Shown here in pieces: positions 26,742-38,215 of a stretch of 64,000 nt of DNA (position 1 is the first letter of the stretch; every line of letters starts with the position of its first letter). The notes below the pieces were generated by a model. It ran no database searches, had not been told where the DNA came from, and saw nothing but the letters and a program-made list of their open reading frames with translations. This DNA comes from Hydractinia symbiolongicarpus. Taxonomy: Eukaryota; Cnidaria; Hydrozoa; Anthoathecata; Hydractiniidae. A program made the translations under genes and the position numbers. The stretch spans positions 28,092,501 to 28,156,500 of the forward strand of contig NC_079879.1 in NCBI RefSeq assembly GCF_029227915.1, written 5' to 3'.

Positions 26742-27485
26742 TTAAAAGCGATGAAACTTAGTAATGTCAGAAAAATATCGCTAAATGCATGTTGGTACGA
26801 ATGTGTGAGGCAACCGTTGTAACTCAAACGGGATGATACCGATAGAAAGTCAATGAAATGTAGTTTTTGAAACTGTCTCTATTTCTTCAGCGCGCGCTAG
26901 CGGTTACGATTGGACCCACAGTACAAAATGACTTATTTATCTACTTTTTTGAATAAAGCAATGCCACAGCGTCCAGTATAATTGCTGAGTTACAGCAATC
27001 TTTTTATATTAAGAAGAACGTTACTTCTTTGAGTCCAGTTGTCTCATTATAACATATAAAAGGTCAAAGTCTAAAATCAGTTCAATTAAGTCCCACAGAC
27101 AATTGTTTCACATTTAAAAGCGACGCAACCTAGTAATATCAGAAACATATCGCTAAATACATGTTGGTAGGAATATGTGACGCAATCGTTGTAACTCATC
27201 CGGACTGATACCGTTAGAAAGTCAATGAAATATATTTTTTGAAACTGTCTCTATTACTTTGGCGGGTGCTAACGGCTAGGATTGGTCCCACAGTAAAAAA
27301 TGACTTATTTATCTACATTTTTAAATAAAGCGCTACCAGAGCGCGCAGTGTAATTGCTTAGTTCCAGCAATCATGTCAAATTAAGAAGAATGCTATTTTT
27401 TGGAGTCCAATTGCCTCATTATATCATTAATAAGGTTACAGTCCAAAATCAGTTCAATAAAGTCCTACAGTCAATTGTTTCGCTG

Positions 27486-28232
27486 TTAACCCTATTCGGT
27501 CCGGGGTTTTTCGAACATACTATGACCGGGGGGGGCGGATTCCGCCCCCCCTCAATAACTTTTCATAGGGTTGTTCAAATTGAATCAAACTTGGCACACT
27601 TATAGTACGGCATAAAAGGAACAAAATGGCGCCAAAAAAAATTTGCTTGCGTCAGCACATTTTCTGTGACGTCATCAAAAGCTTAAAAATTGTTAAAAAT
27701 GCCACTATCTGCTTAAAATATAATTACTTTTGTTCTAGAGCGAATTTTTACATTCTGTTTGAAGTTTCTGAAAGCTAAATAAAAGTTATTTAACATATCT
27801 TCCGGTTTTTACATGGATCTGATAAAAAATTGCCAATAATTGCCCGAAAATCCGTTTTTTTCCGATTTTCGGGTAAAATCCGACAAAATCGGGAAATCGG
27901 ATTAGTCACGTGTTCAAATTAATCAAAATGATTCTTCTTAATGAAACAAAGTTGTGTTGCAAGTTTCAAGTTCTAAGGATAATTCTAACAGGAGTTATTA
28001 TATTTTCTCCATTATAAGGATTTTATAGAGATTTTTAGGGGTAGTTTCGAGTAATGGCCAATATCAAAGCCTCTGAAAGGTATGGGACCTAAAAAATTTG
28101 CATGCAGGTGTCTAATAGATAAATGTTGAAACTCAGTAAGTATCATAGCCATATAACAAAGCAATCAGGAGTTATTAAAAAAAAACCGTCAGGGGGGGCG
28201 GAATCCGCCCCCCCCGGACCGAATAGGGTTAA
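27486..28232. other. TTAA target-site duplication flanking MITE copy 2
   Basis: TTAA at 27,486-27,489 and at 28,229-28,232 bracket copy 2. Both were inherited by duplication of the whole unit, so they do not indicate a second insertion event. Confidence 0.92.
27490..28228. mobile_element. piggyBac-like non-autonomous element (MITE), copy 2
   Basis: This 739-bp element matches copy 1 except for a substitution at 27,603 (T against A at 26,115), a substitution at 27,946 (A against G at 26,458), and one C fewer in the right-end C run. Termini are at 27,490-27,506 and 28,212-28,228; subterminal repeats are at 27,529-27,551 and 28,192-28,214. It is in the same monomer position and orientation as copy 1 and sits in the same flanking variants, so it arose by tandem duplication. 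No coding capacity is seen. Confidence 0.9.
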
Positions 28233-28760
28233 AAGCGATGAAACTTAGTAATGTCAGAAAAATATCGCTAAATGCATGTTGGTACGAATGTGTGAGGCAA
28301 CCGTTGTAACTCAAACGGGATGATGCCGATAGAAAGTCAATGAAATGTAGTTTTTGAAACTGTCTCTATTTCTTCAGCGCGCGCTAGCGGTTACGATTGG
28401 ACCCACAGTACAAAATGACTTATTTATCTACTTTTTTGAATAAAGCAATGCCACAGCGTCCAGTATAATTGCTGAGTTACAGCAATCTTTTTATATTAAG
28501 AAGAACGTTACTTCTTTGAGTCCAGTTGTCTCATTATAACATATAAAAGGTCAAAGTCTAAAATCAGTTCAATTAAGTCCCACAGACAATTGTTTCACAT
28601 TTAAAAGCGACGCAACCTAGTAATATCAGAAACATATCGCTAAATACATGTTGGTAGGAATATGTGACGCAATCGTTGTAACTCATCCGGACTGATACCG
28701 TTAGAAAGTCAATGAAATATATTTTTTGAAACTGTCTCTATTACTTTGGCGGGTGCTAAC

Positions 28761-30182
28761 GGCTAGGATTGGTCCCACAGTAAAAAATAACTTATTTATC
28801 TACATTTTTACATACAGCGCTACCACAGCGCCCAGTGTAATTGCTTAGTTCCAGCAATCATGTCAAATTAAGAAGAATGTTATTTTTTGGAGTCCAATTG
28901 TCTCATTATAACATTAGTGAGGTCACAGTCCAAAATCAGTTTAATAAAGTCCCACAGTCAATCGTTTCACTGTTAAAAGCGATGAAACCTAATAATATCA
29001 GAAAAATGTCGCTAAATGCATGTTAATACGAATATGTGACGCAACCGTCGTAACTCACACGGACTGATACCGTTAGAAAGTCAATTAAATGTAGTTTTTG
29101 AAACTGTCTGTATTTTTGGAGCGCATGCTAACGGCTAGGATTGGTCCCACAGTAAAAAATGAATTTTTTATCTACATTTTCAAATAAAGCACTACCACAG
29201 CTCCCAGTTTAATCGCTGAGTTCCAGCAATCATGTCAAACTAAGAAAAATGTTATTTCTTGGAGTCCAATTGTCTCATTTATCACATTTATAAGGTAAAA
29301 GTTTAAAATCAGTTCAATTAAGTCCCACAGTCAATTGTTTCACAGTTAAAAGCGACACAACCTAGTAATATCTGAAAAATATCGCTAAATACATGTTGGT
29401 ACGAATATGTGACGCAACCGTTGTAACTCAAACGAGCTGATACCGACAGAAAGTCAATGAAATGTAGTTTTTGAAACTGTCTCTATTACTTCAGCGCGTG
29501 CTAGCGGTTAGGATTGATCCCACAGTAAAAAATGACTTATTTATCTCATTTTTTTGAATAAAGCAATAACACAGCGTCCAGTATAATTGCTGAGTTACAG
29601 CAATCTTTTCACATTACGAAGAACGTTACTTCTTGGATTCCAGTTGTCTCATTATCACATTTATAAGGTGAAATTCCAAAATCAGTTCAATTAAGTCCTA
29701 CAGTTAATCGTTTCACTGTTAAAAGCGATGCAACCTAGTAATATCAGAAACATATCGCTAAATACATGTTGGTACAAATATGTGACGCAATCGTGGTAAT
29801 TCATACGGACTGATACCGTTAGAAAGTCAATGTAATATAGTTTTTGAAACTGTCTCTATTTTTTGAGCGCGTGTTAACGGCTAGGATTGGTCCCACAGTG
29901 AAAAATGAAATTTCTATCTACATTTTTAAATAAAGCGCTACCGCAGCTCCCAGTGTAATCGCTGAGTTCCAGCAATCATGGCAAACTAAGAAAAATGTTA
30001 TTTGTAGGAGTCCAATTGTCTCTTTCATCACATTTATAAGGTCAAAGTCCAAAATCAGTTCAATAAAGTTCCACAGACAGTTGTTTCACATTTAAAAGCG
30101 ACGCAACCTAGTAATATCAGAAATATATCGCTAAATAGATGTCGGTACGAACATGTGACGCAATCGTTGTAGTTTATCCGGA
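28761..30182 (+). repeat. Satellite block downstream of the MITE units
   Basis: The first bases belong to the monomer starting at 28,692; further starts fall at 29064, 29437 and 29810. It is matched by D around 41,580-41,930 through the TTTTTACATACAGCGC marker. The monomers at 29437 and 29810 are the type pair (CTGATACCGACAG with ATTACTTCAGCGCGTGC, then TTTTTTGAGCGCGTGTTAAC) that recurs many times downstream. No gene is seen. Confidence 0.85.
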
Positions 30183-33100
30183 CTGGTAACGTTAGAAAGT
30201 CAATGTAATATAGTCTTTAAAGCTCTCTCAATTTTTTTAGCGCTTGCTAACGGCTAGGATTGGTCCCACAGTAAAAAATGACTTATCTATCTAAATATTT
30301 AAATGAAGCGCTACCACAGCGCCCAGTGTAATCGCTAAATTCCAGCAATCTTGTCAAAATAAGAAGAATATTATTTCTTGGAGTCCAATTTTCTCATTAT
30401 AACATTTAAAATGTCAAAGTCTAAAATAAGTTCAATTAAGTCCCACAGACAGTTGTTTCACATTTAAAAGCGACGCAACCTAGTAATATCAGAAACATAT
30501 CGCTAAATAGATGTCGGTACGAATATGTGACGCAATCGTTGTAGTTTATCCGGACTGATAACGTTAGAAAGTCAATGTAATATAGTCTTTGAAGCTGTCT
30601 TAATTTTTTTAGCGCTTGCTAACGGCTAGGATTGGTCCCACAGTAAAAAATGACTTATTTATCTAAATATTTAAATGAAGCGCTACCACTGCGCCCAGTG
30701 TAATCGCTAACTTCCAGCAATCTTGTCAAATTAAGAAAAATCTTATTTCTTGGAGTCCAATTGTCTAATTTATCACATTTATAAGGTCAAAGTTTAAAAT
30801 CAGTTCAATTAAGTCCCACAGTCAATCGTTTCACTGTTAAAAGCGATGAAACATAGTAGTATCAGAAAAATATCGCTAAATGCATGTTGGTACGAATATG
30901 TGATGCAACCGTCGTAACTCACACGGACTGATACCGTTAGAAAGTCAATTAAATGTAGTTTTTGAAACTGTCTCTATTTCTTCAGCGCACGCTAGCGGTT
31001 CGGATTGGTCCCACAGTACAAAATGACTTATTTATCTAATTTTTTGAATAAAGCAATAACACAGGGTCCAGTATAATTGCTGAGTTACAGCAATCATTTC
31101 ATATTAAGAAGAACGTTACTTCTTGGAGTCCAATTGTCTCATTATAACATTTAAAATGTCAAAGTCTAAAATAAGTTCAATTAAGTCCTACAGACTGTTT
31201 TTTCACATTTAAAAGCGACGCAACCTAGTAATATCAGAAACATATCGCTAAATAGATGTTGGTACGAATATGTGACGCAATCGTTGTAGTTTATCCGGAC
31301 TGATAACGTTAGAAAGTCAATGTAATATTGTCTTTGAAGCTGTCTCAATTTTTTTAGCGCTTGCTAACGGCTAGGATTGGTCCCACAGTAAAAAATGACT
31401 TATTTATCTAAATATTTAAATGAAGCGCTACCACAGCGCCCAGTGTAATCGCTAAATTCCAGCAATCTTGTCAAATTAAGAAGAATGTTATTTCTTGGAG
31501 TCCAATTGTCTAATTTATCACATATATAAGGTCAAAGTCCAAAATCAGTTCAATAAAGTCCCACAGTCAATCGTTTCACTGTTAAAAGCGATGAAACCTA
31601 GTAGTATCAGAAAAATATCGCTAAATGCATGTTGGTACGAATATGTGATGCAACCGTCGTAACTCACACGGACTGATACCGTTAGAAAGTCAATTAAATG
31701 TAGTTTTTGAAACTGTCTCTATTTCTTCAGCGCACGCTAGCGGTTCGGATTGGTCCCACAGTACAAAATGACTTATTTATCTAATTTTTTTAAATAAAGC
31801 AATAACACAGCGTCCAGTATAATTGCTGAGTTACAGCAATCATTTCATATTAAGAAGAACGTTACTTCTTGGAGTCCAATTGTCTCATTATAACATTTAA
31901 AATGTCAAAGTCTAAAATAAGTTCAATTAAGTCCCACAGACAGTTGTTTCACATTTAAAAGCGACGCAACCTAGTAATATCAGAAATATATCGCTAAATA
32001 GATGTCGGTACGAACATGTGACGCAATCGTTGTAGTTTATCCGGACTGGTAACGTTAGAAAGTCAATGTAATATAGTCTTTGAAGCTGTCTCAATTTTTT
32101 TAGCGCTTGCTAACGGCTAGGATTGGTCCCACAGTAAAAAATGACTTATTTATCTAAATATTTAAATGAAGCGCTACCACAGCGCCCAGTGTAATCGCTA
32201 AATTCCAGCAATCTTGTCAAAATAAGAAGAATATTATTTCTTGGAGTCCAATTTTCTCATTATAACATTTAAAATGTCAAAGTCTAAAATAAGTTCAATT
32301 AAGTCCCACAGACAGTTGTTTCACATTTAAAAGCGACGCAACCTAGTAATATCAGAAACATATCGCTAAATAGATGTCGGTACGAACATGTGACGCAATC
32401 GTTGTAGTTTATCCGGACTGATAACGTTAGAAAGTCAATGTAATATAGTCTTTGAAGCTGTCTCAATTTTTTTAACGATTACTAACGGCTAGGATTGGTC
32501 CCACAGTAAAAAATGACTTATTTATCTAAATATTTAAATGAAGCGCTACCACAGCGCCCAGTGTAATCGCTAAATTCCAGCAATCTTGTCAAATTAAGAA
32601 GAATGTTATTTCTTGGAGTCCAATTGTCTAATTTATCACATTTATAAGGTCAAAGTTTAAAATCAGTTCAATTAAGTCCCACAGTCAATTGTTTCACAGT
32701 TAAAAGCGACACAACCTAGTAATGTCAGAAAAATATCGCTAAATACATGTTGGTACAAATATGTGACGCAACCGTTGTAACTCAAACGAGCTGATGCCGA
32801 CAGAAAGTCAATGAAATCTAGTTTTTGAAACTGTCTCTATTACTTCAGCGCGTGCTAGCGGTTAGGATTGGTCCCACAGTAAAAAATGACTTATTTATCT
32901 AATTTTTTTGAATAAAGCAATAACACAGCGTCCAGTATAATTGCTGAGTTACAGCAATCTTTTCACATTAGGAAGAACGTTACTTCTTGGATTCCAGTTG
33001 TCTCATTATCACATTTATAAGGTGAAATTCCAAAATCAGTTCAATTAAGTCCTCCAGTCAATCGTTTCACTGTTAAAAGCGATGCAACCTAGTAATATCA

Positions 33101-33909
33101 GAAACATATCGCTAAATAGATGTCGGTACGAATATGTGACGCAATCGTTGTAGTTTATCCGGACTGATAACGTTAGAAAGTCAATGTAATATAGTCTTTG
33201 AAGCTGTCTTAATTTTTTTAGCGCTTGCTAACGGCTAGGATTGGTCCCACAGTAAAAAATGACTTATTTATCTAAATATTTAAATGAAGCGCTACCACAG
33301 CGCCCAGTGTAATCGCTAAATTCCAGCAATCTTGTCAAATTAAGAAGAATGTTATTTCTTGGAGTCCAATTGTCTAATTTATCACATTTATAAGGTCAAA
33401 GTTTAAAATCAGTTCAATTAAGTCCCACAGTCAATTGGTTCACAGTTAAAAGCGACACAACCTAGTAATGTCAGAAAAATATCGCTAAATACATGTTGGT
33501 ACGAATATGTGACGCAACCGTTGTAACTCAAACGAGCTGATGCCGACAGAAAGTCAATGAAATCTAGTTTTTGAAACTGTCTCTATTACTTCAGCGCGTG
33601 CTAGCGGTTAGGATTGGTCCCACAGTAAAAAATGACTTATTTATCTAATTTTTTTGAATAAAGCAATAACACAGCGTCCAGTATAATTGCTGAGTTACAG
33701 CAATCATTTCACATTAGGAAGAACGTTACTTCTTGGATTCCAATTGTCTCATTATAACATTTAAAATGTCAAAGTCTAAAATAAGTTCAATTAAGTCCCA
33801 CAGACAGTTGTTTCACATTTAAAAGCGACGCAACCTAGTAATATCAGAAACATATCGCTAAATGGATGTCGGTACGAATATGTGACGCAATCATTGTAGT
33901 TTATCCGGA
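30183..33909 (+). repeat. T-type-rich satellite block
   Basis: Monomer starts fall at 30183, 30555, 30928, 31300, 31673, 32046, 32418, 32791, 33164 and 33537. Those at 30183, 30555, 31300, 32046, 32418 and 33164 are T-type: GTCTTTGAAGCTGTCTCAAT, a TTTTTTTAGCGCTTGC box, and AAATATTTAAATGAAGCGC in place of CATTTTTAAATAAAGCGC. They alternate singly or in pairs with C-type monomers carrying CAGCGCACGCTAGCGG or CAGCGCGTGCTAGCGG. The part from about 31,500 is matched from about 42,100 (offset 10,594). Confidence 0.88.
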
Positions 33910-35933
33910 CTGATAACGTTAGAAAGTCAATGTAATATAGTCTTTGAAGCTGTCTCAATTTTTTTAGCGCTTGCTAACGGCTAGGATTGGTCCCACAGTA
34001 AAAAATGACTTATTTATCTAAATATTTAAATGAAGCGCTACCACAGCGCCCAGTGTAATCGCTAAATTCCAGCAATCTTGTCAAATTAAGAAGAATGTTA
34101 TTTCTTGGAGTCCAATTGTCTAATTTATCACATTTATAAGGTCAAAGTTTAAAATCAGTTCAATTAAGTCCCACAGTCATTTGTTTCACAGTTAAAAGTG
34201 ACACAACCTAGTAATATCAGAAAAATATCGCTAAATACATGTTGGTACGAATATGTGACGCAACCGTTGTAACTCAAACGAGCTGATACCGACAGAAATT
34301 CAATGAAATCTAGTTTTTGAAACTGTCTCTTTTACTTTAGCGCGTGCTAGCGGTTAGGATTGGTCCCACTGTAAAAAATGACTTATTTATCTAATTTTTT
34401 TGAATAAAGCAATAACACAGCGTCCAGTATAATTGCTGAGTTACAGCAATCTTTTCACATTAGGAAGAACGTTACTTCTTGGATTCCAGTTGTCTCATTA
34501 TCACATTTATAAGGTGAAATTCCAAAATTAGTTCAATTAAGTCCTACAGTCAATCGTTTCACTGTTAAAAGCGATGCAACCTAGTAATATCAGAAACATA
34601 TCGCTAAATACATGTTGGTACAAATATGTGATGCAATCGTTGTAATTCATACGGACTGATACCGTTAGAAAGTCAATGAAATATAGTTTTTGAAACTGTC
34701 TCTATTTTTTGAGCGCGTGTTAACGGCTAGGATTGGTCCCACAGTAAAAAATGAAATTTTTATCCACATTTTTAAATAAAGCGGTACCACAGCTCCCGGT
34801 GTAATCGCTGAGTTCCAGCAATCATGGCAAACTAAGAAAAATGTTATTTCTAGGAGTCCAATTGTCTCTTTCATCACATTTATAAGGTCAAAGTCCAAAA
34901 TCAGTTCAATAAAGTCCCACAGTCAATCGTTTCACTGTTAAAAGCGATGAAACCTAATAGTATCGGAAAAATATCGCTAAATGCATGTTGGTACGAATAT
35001 GTGACGCAACCGTCGTAACTCACACGGACTGATACCGTTAGAAAGTCAATTAAATGTAGTTTTTGAAACTGTCTCTATTTCTTCAGCGCGCGCTAGCGGT
35101 TCGGATTGGTCCCACAGTACAAAATGACTTATTTATCTAGTTTTTTGAATAAAGCAATAACACAGCGTCCAGTATAATTGCTGAGTTACAGCAATCATTT
35201 CATATTAAGAAGAACGTTACTTCTTGGAGTCCAGTTGTCTCATTATCACATTTTTCAGGTGAAATTGTTCCCACAGTAAAAAATGAAGTTTTTATCTACA
35301 TTTTTAAATAAAGCACTACCACAGCTCCCAGTTTAATCGCTGAGTTCCAGCAATCATGTCAAACTAAGAAAAATGTTATTTCTTGGAGTCCAACTGTCTC
35401 ATTTATCACATTTATAAGGTCAAAGTCCAAAATCAGTTTAATTAAGTTCCACAGCCAATTGTTTCACATTTAAAAGCGACGCAACCTAGTAATATCAGGA
35501 AACATATCGCTAAATACATGTTGGTACGAATACGTGACACAAACGTTGTAATTCATCCGGACTGATACCGATAAAAAGTCAATGAAATGTAGTTTTTGAA
35601 ACTGTCTCTATTTCTTCAGCGCGCGCTAGCGGTTACGATTGGACCCACAGTACAAAATGACTTATTTATCTACTTTTTTCAATAAAGCAATACCACAGCG
35701 ACCAGTATAATTGCTGAGTTACAGCAATCATTTGATCTTAAGAAGAACGTTACTTCTTTGAGTCCAGTTGTCTCATTATAACATTTAAAAGGTCAAAGTC
35801 TAAAATCAGTTCAATTAAGTCCCACAAACAATTGTTTCACAGTTAAAAGCGACGCAACCTAGTAATATCAGAAACATATCGCTAAATACATGTTGGTACG
35901 AATATGTGACGCAATCGTTGTAATTCATCCGGA
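33910..35933 (+). repeat. First copy of a 2,024-bp satellite unit with truncated monomer
   Basis: Monomer starts fall at 33910 (T-type), 34283, 34656, 35029 and 35562. The interval 35,029-35,562 is 533 bp because it includes a 160-bp partial monomer. The first 1,130 bp recur at 35,934 (offset 2,024) and at 50,459 (offset 16,549). The minus-strand 77-codon frame at 34,665-34,898 begins with a TTG codon and exists only because this monomer variant lacks stops; it is not called a gene. Confidence 0.88.
35262..35272 (+). other. Truncated-monomer junction 1
   Basis: The monomer reaches ATCACATTTTTCAGGTGAAATT and then jumps back to the (G)TCCCACAGTAAAAAATG landmark. ATT is shared by both parental sequences (GTGAAATTCC and AGGATTGGTCCC), consistent with a short-homology join. 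Confidence 0.85.
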
Positions 35934-38215
35934 CTGATACCGTTAGAAAGTCAATGTAATATAGTCTTTGAAGCTGTCTCAATTTTTTTAGCGCTTGCTA
36001 ACGGCTAGGATTGGTCCCACAGTAAAAAATGACTTATTTATCTAAATATTTAAATGAAGCGCTACCACAGCGCCCAGTGTAATCGCTAAATTCCAGCAAT
36101 CTTGTCAAATTAAGAAGAATGTTATTTCTTGGAGTCCAATTGTCTAATTTATCACATTTATAAGGTCAAAGTTTAAAATCAGTTCAATTAAGTCCCACAG
36201 TCAATTGTTTCACAGTTAAAAGTGACACAACCTAGTAATATCAGAAAAATATCGCTAAATACATGTTGGTACGAATATGTGACGCAACCGTTGTAACTCA
36301 AACGAGCTGATACCGACAGAAATTCAATGAAATCTGGTTTTTGAAACTGTCTCTTTTACTTTAGCGCGTGCTAGCGGTTAGGATTGGTCCCACTGTAAAA
36401 AATGACTTATTTATCTAATTTTTTTGAATAAAGCAATAACACAGCGTCCAGTATAATTGCTGAGTTACAGCAATCTTTTCACATTAGGAAGAACGTTACT
36501 TCTTGGATTCCAGTTGTCTCATTATCACATTTATAAGGTGAAATTCCAAAATTAGTTCAATTAAGTCCTACAGTCAATCGTTTCACTGTTAAAAGCGATG
36601 CAACCTAGTAATATCAGAAACATATCGCTAAATACATGTTGGTACAAATATGTGACGCAATCGTTGTAATTCATACGGACTGATACCGTTAGAAAGTCAA
36701 TGAAATATAGTTTTTGAAACTGTCTCTATTTTTTGAGCGCGTGTTAACGGCTAGGATTGGTCCCACAGTAAAAAATGAAATTTTTATCCACATTTTTAAA
36801 TAAAGCGGTACCACAGCTCCCGGTGTAATCGCTGAGTTCCAGCAATCATGGCAAACTAAGAAAAATGTTATTTCTAGGAGTCCAATTGTCTCTTTCATCA
36901 CATTTATAAGGTCAAAGTCCAAAATCAGTTCAATAAAGTCCCACAGTCAATCGTTTCACTGTTAAAAGCGATAAAACCTAATAGTATCAGAAAATATCGC
37001 TAAATGCATGTTGGTACGAATATGTGACGCAACCGTCGTAACTCACACGGACTGATACCGTTAGAAAGTCAATTAAATGTTGTTTTTGAAGCTGTCTCTA
37101 TTTTTGGAGCGCGTGCTAACGGCTAGGAATGGTCCCACAGTAAAAAATGATTTTTTTATCTACATTTTCAAATAAAGCACTACCACAGCTCCCAGTTTAA
37201 TCGCTGAGTTCCAGCAATCATGTCAAAGTAAGAAAAATGTTATTTCTTGGAGTCCAATTGTCTAATTTATCACATTTATAAGGTTAAAGTTTAAAATCAG
37301 TTCAATTAAGTCCCACAGTCAATTGTTTCACAGTTAAAAGCGACACAACCTAGTAATATCAGAAAAATATCGCTAAATACATGTTGGTACGAATATGTGA
37401 CGCAACCGTTGTAACTCAAACGAGCTGATACCGACAGAAAGTCAGTGAAATAAAGTTTTTGAAACTGTCTCTATTACTTCAGCGCGTGCTAGCGGTTAGG
37501 ATTGGTCCCACAGTAAAAAATGACTTATTTATCTAATTTTTTTGAATAAAGCAATAACACAGCGTCCAGTATAATTGCTGAGTTACAGCAATCATTTCAT
37601 ATTAAGAAGAACGTTACTTCTTGGAGTCCAATTGTCTTATTATAACATTTAAAATGTCAAAGTCTATAATAAGTTCAATTAAGTCCCACAGACAGTTGTT
37701 TCACATTTAAAAGCGACGCAACCTAATAATATCAGAAAAATATCGCTAAATGCATGTTGGTACTAATATGTGACGCAACCGTCGTAACTCACACGGACTG
37801 ATACCGGCAGAAAGTCAATTAAATGTACTTTTTGAAGCTGTCTCTATTTTTGGAGCGCGTGCTAGCGGTTAGGATTGGTTCCACAGTAAAAAATGACTTA
37901 TTTATCTAATTTTTTGAATAAAGCAATAACACAGCGTCCAGTATAATTGCTGAGTTACAGCAATCATTTCATATTAAGAAGAACGTTACTTCTTGGAGTC
38001 CAGTTGTCTCATTATAACATTAGTAAGGTCACAGTCCAAAACCAGTTCAATAAAGTCCTAAATTCAATTGTTTCACTGTTGAAAGCGATGAAAACTAGTA
38101 ATATCAGAAACATATCGCTAAATAGATGTTGGTACGAATATGTGACGCAACCGTCGTAACTCACACAGACTGATACCGTTAGAAAGTCAATGAAATATAG
38201 TTTTTGAAACTGTCT
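35934..38215 (+). repeat. Second copy of the 2,024-bp unit and following monomers
   Basis: Monomer starts fall at 35934 (T-type), 36307, 36680, 37052, 37425, 37798 and 38170. Near identity to 33,910-35,050 runs to about 37,075, then TTTTTGGAGCGCGTG replaces the C-type box. The stretch from 37,425 to 37,800 is matched at 51,578-51,951 (offset 14,153) with the rare TGGTACTAATATG variant and CTGATACCGGCAG start. No gene is seen. Confidence 0.86.

Larger units (their letters stand above)
25998..26745. other. TTAA target-site duplication flanking MITE copy 1
   Basis: TTAA at 25,998-26,001 and TTAA at 26,742-26,745 bracket the element. Undisturbed monomers have one TTAA here, in CGCTGTTAAAAGCGATG. 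The related empty site is at 41,060-41,063. Confidence 0.93.
25785..27272 (+). repeat. First copy of a 1,488-bp satellite + MITE unit
   Basis: The unit holds two satellite monomer lengths plus a 740-bp element and its extra TTAA. It recurs immediately downstream with offset 1,488 before the element and 1,487 after it. The left limit lies in the shared GTGCTAACGGCTAGGATTGG stretch; upstream of it the copies differ (T-type box at 25,717, W-type at 27,205). Monomer starts after the element are 26,833 and 27,205. Identical flanks show that the element was copied together with its satellite surroundings. Confidence 0.9.
27273..28760 (+). repeat. Second copy of the 1,488-bp satellite + MITE unit
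   Basis: This repeats the preceding unit almost exactly through the element and the monomers starting at 28,320 and 28,692. Noticed satellite differences are few, such as GATGATACCG at 26,833 against GATGATGCCG at 28,320. Copy-specific sequence returns near 28,784, where TGACTTATTT gives way to TAACTTATTT and then TTTTTACATACAGCGC. Confidence 0.9.

Noticed and set aside
26002-28228. Two independent transposon insertions at TTAA
   Set aside because: Identical insertion point, orientation, flanking satellite variants and internal sequence point to one insertion followed by tandem duplication.
34665-34898. 77-codon minus-strand frame, also at 36,689 and 51,214
   Set aside because: It starts at a TTG codon on the reverse strand of satellite DNA, and its three copies lie in three copies of one duplicated block.
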